From: Eucommia ulmoides
Lineage: Eukaryota; Streptophyta; Magnoliopsida; Garryales; Eucommiaceae
DNA: 64,000 bases
Direction of reading: 5' to 3'
Assembly (NCBI GenBank): GCA_016647705.1
Contig: CM028327.1
Span: 11,045,726 to 11,109,725 of the forward strand
In this document: piece after piece, positions 22,076 to 34,204 of the stretch
How positions within the stretch are numbered: the stretch's first letter is position 1
Layout: each line of letters starts with the position of its first letter
Program-made: the position numbers and the translations under genes
Notes under the pieces: generated by a model
Databases searched by the model: none
What the model saw: only the letters and a program-made list of their open reading frames with translations
What the model was told of the DNA's origin: nothing

Positions 22076-24599
22076 GTAAGACCCTGATCTTTGATATACG
22101 TATAATTTTAGTCGTATTTTAAAATATTTTGGATATAACGGGGGTAGATTTTGTCAACTATTATATGATTTAAAAATTTAGGTGTCAAATTATAATTTTT
22201 ATACACATTAAAATTGAGAATGGGTTTAACTAATTTTCTAACTAAAAAGAAAGGGGGGTTAGTGTAATTAAAACAAAGATATTTCTATATATATATATGT
22301 GAGATCGTGCGGGTGCCGTGGCTCAGCCGAAGGATCGAGAAAATGGAAGAGGAAAGTCGGTGGCTTGTTTTGTCAACAGTTATATACACACACACACGCA
22401 AGAGAATGGAGAAGCATAAACTGAGAAAACGAAACAAAAAAAAAAAAAAGAGGAATCAACGTCGGCGGTAGGTTTGTGGGTCTCGTCAGTGTGTGTATGT
22501 GTGTGCGTGCTGTCGTTCAAATGGGTCCGACGATGGTTGGTTTGTGTGAGTGTGTGTATTCAATGGTTGCGGTGTTGGTGTGGTCGCAGTCGTCGCCGAA
22601 GCGGAGAGTTAGAGAGAGAGAGAAGGTGGGTTCGATTTTGGTTTTGTGTGTACGTGATCGGTGATCGTTGTCGTCATGGTGTGAGTGGGATGGTGTCATC
22701 GTTGGTTGGTTGAAAGGTAGCGGAAGCAGAAAATAAAGAGAGAGAGAGAGGGTCGGCGATGGTCCGGTGATGCGGAGGTGTTGATCGTCCAGCGGTGGTA
22801 ACGTTGTGTTTGCCGTGTGTGTGTGTGTTCGGACCGTTGGCGGTAAAGATCGACGAGAGGAGTGAGTGTCGGTCGGTGTTGACGTGGTGCGGTGGGAGTT
22901 CCCAACCGAATCAGAAACAGTAAATGCAAACAGAGAAAGAAGAAGAAGAAGAAAAGGAAAAAGGGGAAGAAAAAGGGAAAAATACGCAAACCACCCCAGT
23001 AGAATCCAAAAACCCAATTCGCGGCTGGCGCGAGATTCAGAATCAGGTAAAATTTTAATCGGGTATTATTTTTGTTAAACTAAATTGTTAGTATTAAAAA
23101 TTTCATAATCGTAGTAATATTTTATTTATCGCCAATCTAAAAAAATTGGTGCGGTGAATATCAACGTAACGAAACAGATAAAATAATATTTTTCCACAAT
23201 GAAATCTGGGAAAACTCGAAACTTATGGCCTGCATTGCATGATTACATAAGATATTAATTTAAGCTCTGTCACTATTAGGTTCGCAGGCACCGGCGTTAA
23301 GATAGAATGTGGTCGGTGATAGTTTTGCAGCGCGAGAATCGAGGTGAGTGTACTTTCTTCTTGCCAAACTATTTTTATATATATAAATGCGTGTGTGAAA
23401 TGGTTTTACTTGGATTGTATGATTTTATAAATGATATGGATCAAGCCAGTTATGGGTGAGTTGGTAAAATGGATTCCCATTGAATTATTTAGATTTTAAA
23501 AAGAAAGACTTTATAAATAAATCTGTTGGATTTTGTGGTTTTAATAAAAGGTGGGAAAAACATGATTTTTGAATAAATTGGTTTTGGAAATGAGGTGGAT
23601 GTTGGTGATTTGACGGTGTTATTGATTTGACGGTGGTATTTATCTGTTTCGGCAGAATGGTGATTTTGTTTGTAGTTTTACGATGACGTTATTGTTTTGA
23701 CGATATTGATGAGGTGGTGATTTATATTATGGATATTGATTGTGATTTGAGTTGACTATGCCATAGTTTATGTCCTGTCCGGAGGGTGGTCCGGCAGGTG
23801 GTGATTTATATTATATCATGTTCGGAGGGTAGTCCGGCAGGTGGTGATTTATATTTGGTGATCGATATTATGTGGTGATTTATATTATGGCCTCCGGAGA
23901 CGTCCGATAGGCGGTGATCTGCGTAGTTAGATCCTCTAAGAAGGCATATCCTACGGATTGTTACGGTACCGTTGCAACTCTCGATCGTGAGGTTAAACGA
24001 TCACTATGGCTGGCTAGTGAGTGGTGTGATGGAGTGGTGTTTTGAGATGTGATGTTTTACTTATATTTGGTGATTTACTTATATATGGTAATTGGTATTA
24101 TTTTATACTGAATGGGTTAGAATAGAACTTATATAATATATATTGAATTATTTCCACTACTTATATTACGGAGATTTTTACTAGTTATGTGATGTTTATA
24201 TACTTCCGCTTGATCCATAAAATGTTGTATTACTTAGAATAAATTATTATTATAAAATGTTTTTACTAAGAAGGCAGTACACTCGCAGGTACAGCAACTA
24301 GGAATCGATCCCCTACTAGCACTAGGTAGAGTCATGCGTTGGAGTCATGTGGAGTTCTTGGTCACGAGTTGTTTAAGGCAAACCTGTGAGAGATTCATAG
24401 TTATTAATATTTTGGGTGGTTATTATTGTTGGAGACGAGTGTGTCTCCCATAGAAGAGAATGTATATGGCCTGTATATGTGATTTTATATTTATGTATGC
24501 ATAGTGTCGATTTTTTTTTAGTTGGTTGAACGTACAAGTAATGTTGTGTCGACGTCACGCCGACTGTAGGGTAACGGGTGTCCGGGGTGGGGTGTGATA
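22076..24599 (+). mobile_element. Solo LTR C (chromovirus-like family related to B and D)
   Basis: Begins TGTAAGACCC and ends GTGTGATA, with a perfect 5-bp duplication TGTAT on each side and no interior. This is the footprint left when two LTRs of one element recombine. The order of parts resembles B and D: TA-rich start, GT-rich stretch (about 22,480-22,840), hairpin block (23,770-23,925), near-invariant block (23,955-24,012), terminal GGTGTCCGGGGTGG. The sequence is diverged from B, so it is a different family member. Confidence 0.9.
23773..23925. repeat. Tandem CCGGA hairpin motifs in solo LTR C
   Basis: Units of the type TCCGGAGGGTGGTCCGGCAGG (arms CCGGA/TCCGG) recur near 23,778, 23,822 and, diverged, 23,903. 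They are separated by GTGGTGATTTATATTA. They occupy the same place in the LTR as the CCCC/GGGG block of element B. Confidence 0.7.
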
Positions 24600-25180
24600 T
24601 GTATGTTGTGGTAGAGTGGTGGTTTGAGATGTGTATTTGAGATATGACGTTTTACTTATATTGGGTAATTTATTATTTATTATGGTGATTGGTATTATTT
24701 TACTAGATGGGTTGGAATGAAACTTATATTTATTACTTTATTTTCATTGCTTATATTATAGATAATTTTACTAGTTACGTGTTGTTTCTATACTCACGCT
24801 TGATCCATTTAGATGTTGTAGAATGAATTATTATTATTGAATATTTTTACTAAGAAGGCAGTACACTCGCAGGTAAAATAGTTAGGAGTCGGTCGGTCCC
24901 CTACTGGCACTAGATAGAGTTATGCGGGTCATGCAAAGGAGTCATTTGAGAAAAATTTTGGAGGCGAAATACCATAAATGAAATCTAAGTAAGGTTCAGG
25001 GGATTTGTTTGATTGTATTTATATTCGGGATGGTGTATCCCTATCAGATGGGACTATTATATGTGTTGTATAGATTTACAATTTTGTTATTGACGTATTG
25101 AGGTTGGCTAGTCAGTTGGGCGGTGTCATGTCTATGTCACGCCGGCCCCACATAACGGGTGTCCGGGGTGGGGTGTGATA
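24600..25180 (+). repeat. 3' LTR of element B, third piece
   Basis: Matches 8,432-9,016 of the 5' LTR and ends GTGTGATA at 25,180, followed by the right target duplication ATCAG and the integrase sequence of element A. Confidence 0.9.
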
Positions 25181-25456
25181 ATCAGTGCGCATGGTTGGTC
25201 AATAATATCCCACTCTCAACACTCTATGAACCAAAGACCTTCCCCCTTGATGATTACCGCACACGCTTTCATGTATTTCTTGTAGAACATAGCTCGCTTC
25301 TTTTGGTCCTAAACACAACAACAAAGGTTGGGAAAAAGATCGCCTATACAATTTATCCTCGGATAACACATACCTTGACAATTTATAAACAATTTTCCTA
25401 GCCACATCTCTGTCATCTGGTAAGACTCCTTTCTTCAGATACTGAACTATAGACAT
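25181..25456 (-). pseudogene. Integrase zinc-binding (H2C2) domain of element A
   Basis: The frame encodes a cluster ending HESVCGNHQGGRSLVHRVLR and then GYY-stop, where a Trp is expected, just before the target duplication. The His-His spacing and GNHxGGR pattern are typical of the integrase N-terminal zinc-binding domain of this lineage. The next residues of the same protein are at 6,040 and below. Confidence 0.85.
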
Positions 25457-25592
25457 CCTCCAATCAATTTCTTTATCCAGCTGACCTATACATGCACACT
25501 GAGGGGTTGGAGTGATCGATGGCTGATCTAGAAACTCAACCAGTTCAGACTTCTAATTTGATCCCAAAGTCAAAGTAAGTACAAACAAAGCA

Positions 25593-26345
25593 TCAGCCTT
25601 GGCGTAATTTATCTCCGTTTATAAGAAACAAGTCATTGACCTGATTGATCACCACTTGAGAATCTGACTTCACTTCCAGATGCTGAGCACCTAACTCCTT
25701 GGCAAGAGTTAGCCCGAGAACCACTACTTCATACTCCACTTCGTTGTTGAAAGCTTGGAAACCCAACTGCACGGCTTTTTCAAGCTGATCTCCCTCAGGT
25801 GTTTGTATGATTATTCCTACTCCATATCCTTTCATGTTTGAGGCTCCATCAACGTATAACTTCCACTGGGTGGTAGAACAGGATGTTGCTTCTTCATTCA
25901 ATGAAGGAGTAAATTCAGCAATGAAATCAGCTAAAGCTTGTCCTTTAATTGCTGTTCTAGGCTTATATTGGATGAAAAATTCACCCAGCTCAACAATCCA
26001 CTTCATTAAACGTCCAGATGCTTCTAGTCTGTGCATTACTGCCTGGAGTGGGTATGAAGTCAGCACGGTTACTACATGTGCTTGAAAATAGGGCCGCATC
26101 TTCCTAGTAGCAATTACCAAAGCAAACTCTAGTTTTTCCAACTCCGTATAATGGGTTTCAGCTGAAACCAATGATTTGCTGACGTAGTAGACCGGCCTTT
26201 GCCCTCCTGTGTGTTCTTGAACTAGTGCAGCGCTTACTACTACAGGGGTTACTGCCACATATAGCTTCAACTCTTCTCCTAGGTATACCTTTGCCAATGT
26301 TTCTACTGAGCCCAAGTAATCTTTAATAGACTGAAAAGCACGCTC
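25593..26345 (-). pseudogene. Two RNase H domains of element A
   Basis: A long open frame (240 codons, 26,315 to 25,593) covers the retroviral-type RNase H (YVAVTPVVVSAALVQEH; ETHYTELEKLEFALVIATRK) and a connection (FIQYKPRTAIKGQALADFIAE). It then holds a second RNase H with Asp in LYVDGAS, Glu in NNEVEYE and Asp in EVKSDSQ, so three catalytic acidic positions look present. The domain pair marks the Tat lineage. The frame is open here, but other parts of pol carry stops. Confidence 0.88.
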
Positions 26346-26399
26346 ACAATCATCATCCCACTAAAAGGTCTTGTTTCTCCTCAAAATTTTGAAGAATGG

Positions 26400-27375
26400 A
26401 GCACACCTATCAGTAAATTTTGAGATGAATCTGTTTAAAGCCGCCAATCTTCCAGTCAACACTTAAACTTCTCATATAGAAGAATAAGATTTTAGATTCT
26501 TGACAACTTCTATTTGTCCAGAATCTACTGTAATGCCGAGCTGATTAACTACGAAACCAAGAAACTTGCTGGAAGTAACCCCAAAAGTGCATTTTTCAGG
26601 ATTCAACCTCATATTGTACCTTCTTAGAACAAAAAAAGCTTCATCTAAATGGTAGAGGTGATCTATTTGCTTCGAACTTTTGATGAGCATATCATCTATA
26701 TAAACCTCTATGGTGGTCCCAATTTGATCTTGAAAAAAACGATTCACCAACCGCTGATAAGTAGCACCTGCATTTCTCAAACTAAAAGGCATTACTCTAT
26801 AACAATAAGTATCTTTTGGTGTGATAAATGATGTTCCTTCCTCATCTTGCTGATCCATGCGGATTTGATTGTAACCTAAGTAAGTATCCATCATGGACAA
26901 GCGTTGGTGCCCAGCAGCAGCATCAACCATCTGATCAATCCTTGGCATCAGATAACAATATTTAGGGCATGCTTGATTCAGATCAGTAAAATCCACACAT
27001 ATCCTCTATTTTTCATTCTTCTTTTTTGACAAGAATTGGATTAGCCAACCATCTGGGGTATGTTACTTCTCTTATATGACCAATAGTAAACAATTTTTTC
27101 ACTTCAGCTTCAATTACTTGTTCTTTCTCAAGACTGAACGTTATTCTTTTTTGCCGAACTAGAGGATACGATCTGCAAATGTCCAAATGATGAACAACAA
27201 CATCAGTACTTAATCCTTTCATATCAACCGACGACCAAGCAAAATTGTCCAAGTTCATTTGAAGCAGGTTCCTGATCTCCGCTTCCTCAGTCTGTCTTAA
27301 TGTTTCACCAATCATAAGCTTCTGAGTTCCGTCATTGAAAGTTATTTGTTTAACTTTCTCAGCAGGTTGAATCAC
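26400..27375 (-). pseudogene. Reverse transcriptase of element A
   Basis: Frames 27,375-27,013 and 26,996-26,472 together encode the RT with its fingers (RSYPLVRQKRITFSLEKEQ; a YPRWLANPILVKK-type segment) and palm (DLNQACPKYCYLMPRID; GYNQIRMDQQDEEGTSF; VMPFSLRNAGATYQRLVN). The catalytic YIDD box is intact (26,691-26,702). A frame break near 27,000 separates the two parts, and a stop lies near 26,465. RT copies element RNA into cDNA; this gene is inactivated. Confidence 0.88.
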
Positions 27376-27599
27376 ACTAGCATGTTCTCTGAAATCATTA
27401 ATCTCTCTTGCTGAGTCTATAAGTAGACCTGTTTCATGAACTTTCTTTGATTGTTATAAATGAGTGTTTTTGCCCTTCATAACTATCGCAAAACACTGCC
27501 TTGAAGAGGCTTGATCTCCTCTTATAATTGCCATTGAATCTCCTCTGGCATACTTCACACATTGGTGATACATTGACGCTACAACTCTCATCGTGTGCA

Positions 27600-27965
27600 A
27601 CTATGGACGGTCCAGAATAGCATTATATGGCGATATGGAGTCTATCACCATGAACTCCGTGGCCTTTGTGTAACCTTGCTCCTCTTTATTGGAGGTGACT
27701 GACAAAATAATTTTGCCACAAGGAGAAGTAAGCTCGCCATTAAATCCTACCATAACAGTCTGTGTTGAGCTCAAATCTGAGCTCGACACTCCTATCTGTT
27801 TCAGTGTACTAACAAAATAATGTTTGCTGAGCTACCATTATTAATCAAGGTACATCGGACCTGGAAACTTGAGATCCACAAAGATATCACTAAGGCATCT
27901 TTCTGAGGGTGAACAATCCCTTTACAATCATCCTAAAAAAAGGTGATAATAGGTCTTGGCTTTGT
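27600..27965 (-). pseudogene. Aspartic protease region of element A
   Basis: Degraded frame with a TLINNGSSANII-type active-site segment (the family normally has D-N/G-GSSADIL) near 27,840. An FMVIDSISPYNAILDRP segment typical of the flap/C-terminal part of Tat-lineage protease lies at 27,601-27,655. The catalytic Asp position reads Asn. Stops are frequent. Confidence 0.75.
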
Positions 27966-27969
27966 TACC

Positions 27970-28873
27970 GCCAACGACTCCCCATAATAACGTTCTAACG
28001 TCGCTTCATGCACTTTTATTTTTTGTGCACGAATGGATTCCCCAGTACTCGGTCCGACTGAATTTATCATGAAGATTACCTCTCGATTTTCTTTAGGATG
28101 CTCTTCCTTCTGCTCTCTTTCTCCACGTTCTTCACCTTGGTTATCATTTTTGGGCCTCTACTTGTCCCTGGGACAATCTTGCATATAATCCCGCAATTGT
28201 CCCAAGTCCGCAAGTCACCTGATCTCCTTCTGAAGCTACCAACAATCATCTGTTGTTACCATGATCCTTATGGAAATTGCAATACTTAGAGCGATTCTTT
28301 CGATTTGACTTAGTGGTTTATCTGGGAGGCCATTGAATTATATCAGACATATGAATCTCCTACAGAATCCGTGAGATCAGCATGCCCAATCCAGGAAGGC
28401 CTGGTTCCTAGCGAACTTCTAGCCTAGAATTTGAATTTCTTGTTCGGTCTTTATGCCTATCAGACGTGTGAGATTTTGCCTCGCCAATATCTTTCTCATT
28501 TTTCTTGAGATGATCTTGAAATAACCCCCGTCTTCTCTAGCCAGTTTTACATCTTCTAGATTCATGTAAGATTTGGATTTCTCCATCAACTCCGTCATAC
28601 TCCGAGGACACTTTTTGGTTAAAGAATCTTGAAATCAGCCAAGACGCAACCCTGATGTAAAAGCATTGATAACAAGGTTTGTATCACAACCTTCAATGTA
28701 AGTCAGTTCCTCCTTAAACCAGCTCATATACTGACGCAAAGTTTCTTCTTTTTCCTAACGCAAAGCTAGCAGGAAATCTGGCCCTTTCATTAACCTCTGT
28801 CAGGTTATGAAACGGTTGATGAACGTCTTTCCGAACTCATTAAACAGCGTTATAGATTTCCCAGGAAGAGAAT
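27970..28873 (-). pseudogene. gag of element A (5' part missing)
   Basis: Minus-strand broken frames encode a retrotransposon gag core (SLPGKSITLFNEF near 28,850; QYMSWFKEELTYIEGCD near 28,710; INAFTSGLR near 28,660). A charged C-terminal part and a decayed knuckle region follow. The gene is cut by the 5' LTR of element D at 28,874. Confidence 0.75.
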
Positions 28874-29690
28874 TGTAAGAACCCGATTTAGAATGTACGT
28901 CATTAATAGTTGCATTTTAGAGCATTGGGAAATTGGGGAAAAACAAATTGTTAATTAAAATCCAAATAAAAAGTTTAGGGGTTAAATTGAAAATTTAGAA
29001 AACATTAATTTTAAAACTTGAGATTTAAATTGACATTTATCCTTTTAATTAAAAGTTTTAGGGGTAAAATTGCAAATCTTAGAATTTTTTTTAAAATCTG
29101 AAATTTATTAAAATTAAGATTTAGAAGAAGTTGGGGGATGAAAGAGAAATTAATTAAAACTTTATATCATAATATATATATGTTATGCGTGTGTGTTCAA
29201 ACCTGGCCGACCGTCTGGTCTAGAACAGAACCAAGAACCGAAAAAGAAAAAGAAAGAAAATGGAAGAAAATGGGAAATTGCACAAATAACCCCAACAAAA
29301 TTCAAATCCATCTCACGACCCGTGAACGATTTTGAATGGATAATTCTTTTCGTTAAATTTATTTTAGTTTTGTTAAATTAAATCCTAGCATATAAAATTG
29401 TGTAACCGGAATAATAAATTTAGAACCGTTCGTATTTCTAAATTTTATGCATTCATTTTTAACAAAATGAATATTAACCGAATAATAATTTTACATAATA
29501 AAATGTGGGAATAAGGAAATAACGAAACGTAGGGCCTGCATTGCATGATTAGATGATTTTACATAAAATATTAATTTAGGTCCTATCACTATTAGGTTCG
29601 CGGGCACTAGAGTCTCGGTAGAGAGAGTAATCAGTTAAAGTTTTGCGGAGCAGATAGCCAGGTGAATATATTGTCTTCTTACCAAATTAT

Positions 29691-29727
<37 letters not shown>

Positions 29728-30942
29728 TATGGATCAAGCAGGTTTTGGGTGAGTTGAGGAAATGGATTTTCGTTAAATTATGGTGGTTTGGAAGTTGAAA
29801 ATTTATTTTTGTTGGATTTGGTGGTTTTAAAAGAGAGTGAAAAATATCTGATTTTCTAAAAATAAAGAGTGGAAAAGTGGTTTTGGTAAAATCAGACGTT
29901 TTCATTTAAAAGAAAATGAGAAATATGAATTTTGGATTAAAAGTCGGTTTTGAGAAAGAGAGGTGGATGTGGTGCATTGATGACGTTGATTAGACGATAT
30001 TATTGAGTTGTGTTTTGATGATGTTGTTATTGATTTGATGATGCCATAGATGTTATCCGCTTCGGCAGAGTGATATTTATCTACTTCGGCAGAGTGATGT
30101 TAGACATTTATACTACGCAGTGATTATCCGCTTCGGCGGAGTGATGGGTATTCGTAGGAAGACATATCCTACACATGGTACGGTACTGTTGCAGCTCCCG
30201 ATCGTGAGGTTAAAACGATCACATGACTAACCGGGGCGTAGTATGATGTGATGAGGTGTGGTGTGGTGTGGTGTGATTTGATGTGGTATGTCGTACTGTG
30301 GTGTGAGGTGGTGTCGTATGTGGTGTTTTGTCGTGTATGGTGATTGAGATGAGTACATTTATACATATTCTTTTATACTAGATTTAGTATGTTCCGATTT
30401 CATTATACTATATGGTTAGTTGAATTATTCTGGTTGATTTTCACTGTTTAGTTGGGGTGCTATATATATATATATATGTATATAGACTTCGATTTTGTGG
30501 TGACAAGAAAAATGTGTTTTCCCTGTGGTATGAGACATTTATATATTATGAGATTTTTATTTAATATATGATGTTATATGTTTTATGCTTGATCCATCTA
30601 AAAAAAAATTATTAAGAAAACAGTACACTCGCAAGTACAACAGTTAGGAATCGGTCCCCTACTGGCACTAGGTAGAGTCCGGCGATAGTGTTGTATGGAA
30701 ATATTTTGGAAGGAGCTGTCTGAGACGAACCTGTGAGAGGTTTATTGTTGTTATACTTTCGTTGTTATTATAATTCAGGGACGGGTGTGTCCCCAGAAAG
30801 AGATAATGTATATGGTCTGTATTTGTAGTTGTACATTTATGTATGCATATTATCGTTTTCTAGTTGGTTGGACATCCAGGTGATGTCATGGTCGACGTCA
30901 CACCAGCCCCAGGGTGACGGGTGTCTACGGTGGGGTGTGACA
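28874..30942 (+). repeat. 5' LTR of element D
   Basis: About 2,069 bp; starts TGTAAGAACCC and ends GGGGTGTGACA. It contains a (TA)n tract (29,696-29,720), a CCGC-TTCG-GCGG-type hairpin block (30,055-30,150) and the near-invariant block (30,175-30,225). The GT-rich stretch of B and C is mostly absent. Confidence 0.88.
30055..30150. repeat. Tandem TTCG-loop hairpin motifs in LTR of D
   Basis: TATCCGCTTCGGCAGAGTGAT-type units at about 30,055, 30,079 (diverged) and 30,126. The best copy, CCGCTTCGGCGG (30,128-30,139), is a perfect 4-bp stem closed by TTCG. It occupies the same LTR position as the different hairpin motifs of B and C. Confidence 0.75.
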
Positions 30943-30947
30943 ATTTG

Positions 30948-30960
30948 TGGTATCAGAGCC
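30948..30960 (+). other. Primer-binding site of element D
   Basis: TGGTATCAGAGCC, initiator tRNA-Met type, five bases after the LTR end. Confidence 0.9.
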
Positions 30961-32600
30961 TAGGTTATAGGTTCTGTAGACTTGTCAATAGTTGCGTCAA
31001 TAGATAGGAAGACATTTCAGTCGTCTAGCCAGTATGGGACATGAGATAAGATGTCAATAAGTTAGTTCGGTACGTGAGTGTTAGTTCGTTCATTAGATTA
31101 GTTAGTGCATTGGCAGGGTACATGGAGGGTTGGCTTATTGGCAGGTAGTGTTACGACCACGTGGTGATATGGCCAATAGCAGATTTGAGTGATGTAGTGA
31201 TGTTGGTAGTGGTAATGGGTGGATCGTGATGGGAAAAGTATAAATAATTGGAAATACGAGATTTTAATTGAGAAGCAATTGTACGCAAATGCCGTAAGGA
31301 TGAGATAACGATCGATAGCCCTTAGTATGTCGTTATTAACTCCTAGATAGGATAGCTGAACACTGACATTGGAAAGTTGTATAGTTGGAACTAAGGATGT
31401 GAGAAAACTGTGGTGAGAAAAATGTTTTAGGTGGATAGGGAGGTAGAGTAAAAGTTTTTTTTTTTTTTAAACTAGGAAATATACCAAACGAAATAAAAGA
31501 TGATATGTAGGAAGTAGCCGATAATTGTGGGTCCGGGATGATAGTAGGTGCGCGTAAATATAATCCAGTTGTATGAGTCATATGGAGTTGTCGGTGGAGT
31601 CAAATTTTTTATGAATAAAAATATGTATAGTTGGGAAGGCGTAACTAGTACCTCAGTTAGTCTGATAGTGGGTCTAAGAGGTTAGAAAAGTGTTAAAGAA
31701 AGGATATCAAAATGCAGTACGCAGGTGCTGGGCATAAGTTAAAATAAGGTTCGATGATGGATATTGTAGTAGCTAGGGATTTTCCCTATATAGTTCCGAG
31801 AATTGTGGTTGCTATTAAATAAGTTCCATAATTTTAAGGAGGTACATTTTGGGCTCAGTAAGTTGGTTAAATATACTCGTGTTGATAAAATGTGGGAAAT
31901 TGAGATTTGAAATTATAACCTTGAGACTTTAAAGGTGGTCGCTGTAGTGTAGGAAAACTTGAGTGGATTAATTTAAGTCGACGATTGATTGCACTTAATT
32001 GAATTTAAATCATTTCCGTGGTGTAGAAATATTTGGACTTAGAGTAAGTTAATTTTTGGTTTAGGAAGTCTTTAATAGAAGAACCTTGTGACGGCCCTGA
32101 GAAACCGGGTCGCTATCATAAATTAAACTATCAACTCATGATTTACGTAGACCTGGTGTGTTTTTCCATAACGATCCGGTGTTGGGCACTCATTGATTAG
32201 AATGGATGGGTGGTTAAATCGATTTCAAAAGACTAGGGTGTTTGATTTTTTTTGAGTAGGGTATTCTCAGTTGAAGGTTAAAGACTGTGACGTGGTAAAA
32301 AAAGTGATCCGTTCGAGAGTAGAGAAGAGCATGTAGAATGTCTCCAGCATGTATTGCTGATGCTGCAAGAAAAGTGATTATGTGCCAAATGCAATAAATA
32401 TGAATATTGGTTGGATCGAGTGGAAAATTGAGACAAGTGCTCTTGAGACATAGTATTCAAGTGAATCCACAAGGAGTCGAAGTGGTGGATTAATGGAATA
32501 TGGAGAAGGCCGAGAACGGGTGACTAGAATTCAAAACTTATGGAATGGCAGTGATTATGGTTACCTTGACAACTTCACAACGTTTCTAGTATGACGGGAT
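30961..32600 (+). pseudogene. Decayed gag region of element D
   Basis: No frame survives. Alignable by eye to 9,034-10,600 of element B at many points, for instance the sequence following the primer site and the segment near 32,330-32,400. Confidence 0.6.
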
Positions 32601-33570
32601 TTGTGCTTTGAGGCGGAAATCGGGAAAATATGGTTGCACATATTTGGGTTGCTTACACTAATGTATGGGTCAAGTTGAGATCCTTGTGAGTTTCGTGGGT
32701 AGTTGATCAGATGACCACGTTATTCGAACTCGTGATGTGAAATTGACTTTGATCGATGGTGTGGTAGGAGCTCAGAAGTTGGATGTCTAGTGGGAAGATT
32801 AGAGGGGAAGAAAATGGACAATGGTCATAGGACTGACTATCGTGTCAAAAATAATGATGAAGTTGTAATGATTTGAAATAGATTACGTGTTTCTAATGAT
32901 GCCCATATAACGGAAGAGACCTTAAAAGTGGTGCATAGAGCAAAATATATAATGCCCTGGTAATATCAACTCTATTAAGATTGCGTGAGTATTATTAGTA
33001 GATTTAAATGGAATTGGGAAAGCGCAGTATTTGTTGTTAGTTGTTTTGTTTGGTTAAGTAGTAATATTCAGGTAGGTTATTGTAACCTTGACCTATTCCA
33101 GAAGGAAAGGGGAGAGTAGTTTGAAGAATGTTTTCTTAGTGCATATGCCAAGTATATATATATTGACGGGATTGTTTGGTTGCATGATATACCAGTTCAA
33201 TGCAAATGTCGCACAAAAGTGGAAAAAAATAAAATTAAAAAATAAAAATAAAAAAATTGGATGTTGACTTGTACGTTTGATAAGGATTAGTGGCTCTTGG
33301 AATTCTGAAATCATTAGTATTGTTGCCGCATTGTGATTTGGATGATACTTGTTATCAAAACAAAGTAAGTTGTCATTGTATAAACAGTCCGTGGAAGAAA
33401 CTCAAAAGTGCAGTAGTGAAGGGTGATAACTTAAATTGGCGTGAAATAAACATAGAAAGTCGGGTAGTTAATCACAGGTAATAATTCTCTATTGGGAAAG
33501 CTATATAGGGAAAACTGTAGTAGCAGAAGTTGATAGTCATTTGAACGTTCAGGTTGAATTTTCATACTCC
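32600..33570 (+). other. Decayed pol interior of element D, no readable domain
   Basis: Short similarities to the H2C2/integrase region of B are possible near 32,880-33,000, but no convincing RT or RNase H motif was found. The order suggests that most of RT/RNase H is deleted. Confidence 0.4.
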
Positions 33571-33579
33571 TTAAGGTGC

Positions 33580-33823
33580 CCAAGTGGAAGTTGATACTTT
33601 GTTTCATTTATGGATTACCGGTTTATCAGAAAGTACGATTCAGGTGTTGGAGGATATGTTGAGGGGTTATGTCATGGAAGTTCCTGGTAAGGGTGATGGT
33701 TGTGCAGCATTAATGAAATCTGTTTACACTAACATATATTTTATCGTCGATCAAGGTGGCATCGTATCAAGCGCTATATGGAAAAGATACAAGATTCCAG
33801 TTAAATGGACTGAACTGAGATAG
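33580..33823 (+). pseudogene. Integrase fragment of element D
   Basis: An open frame contains a degraded GQSE-type motif (GLSESTIQVLEDMLRGYVME) and a KRYKIPVKWTEL segment. Both match the second half of the chromovirus integrase core, as in B near 12,343-12,540. Downstream sequence does not continue into a recognisable C-terminus. Confidence 0.75.
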
Positions 33824-34204
33824 GAGAACGGAAATTTTTCGAGATTTAGAAATAGTTCGATGTGGCTACATTTGTATTGAAAATTGGAAGTTATTGAGAT
33901 TTCAAAGGAAAAGGATAATTTGAAATATCCTTGAGTTGATATATATTCATGATGTAATATTTTATAGTCAATAACTAGAAATTCTAAGATTGTATCGAAT
34001 CTTTGTGATTGGGGCGTACCTATGTCCTTGGATTCGTATATATACGTGGATATATGCTTGAAGCATGTTAGGTAGGTTGAAACGAAAATTGAAGCTCGTG
34101 ACCATGTCAGGGATTTGATCAAATGTGGAGGTAACCCAGGATTCACACTCTGGCGAAGCCCATTCGATGTCAAAATAAGTCATCGTTGTTTAAAGGAAAA
34201 ATAC

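Larger units (their letters stand above)
6046..25180 (+). mobile_element. Chromovirus-like (Del/Tekay-type) Ty3/gypsy element B, nested in A and interrupted twice
   Basis: Two long terminal repeats both open with TGTAAGACCTCAATC (6,046 and 13,257) and end in GTGTGACA/GTGTGATA. They bracket an interior with an initiator-Met-tRNA-type primer site, RT/RNase H and integrase remnants. The 5' LTR is about 2,971 bp and continuous. The 3' LTR is in three pieces (13,257-13,706; about 20,144-22,075; 24,600-25,180). Its summed length is close to the 5' LTR once the Helitron-like block and the solo LTR are removed. The interior is only about 4.2 kb and has lost much of gag-protease-RT. Flanked by ATTAG/ATCAG inside the integrase gene of element A. 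Confidence 0.88.
25181..28873 (-). mobile_element. Tat-lineage Ty3/gypsy element A, part 1 (gag to integrase start)
   Basis: Read on the minus strand, this holds gag, aspartic protease, RT, a retroviral-type RNase H, a second (archaeal-type) RNase H and the integrase zinc-binding domain. That domain order with a second RNase H is diagnostic of the Tat lineage. The element continues at 6,045 beyond element B. Its 5' end is cut off by element D at 28,874, and no 5' LTR of A was found up to 34.6 kb. Confidence 0.88.
28874..34200 (+). mobile_element. Chromovirus-like element D, 3' truncated, inserted in gag of A
   Basis: 5' LTR (28,874-30,942, TGTAAGAACCC to GTGTGACA), initiator-Met-type primer site (30,948-30,960), decayed gag, and an integrase fragment (33,580-33,823). 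No 3' LTR is seen before the ankyrin pseudogene at 34,619, and no target duplication can be paired. The element therefore lost its 3' end by deletion. It is related to B and C but diverged from both. Confidence 0.8.
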
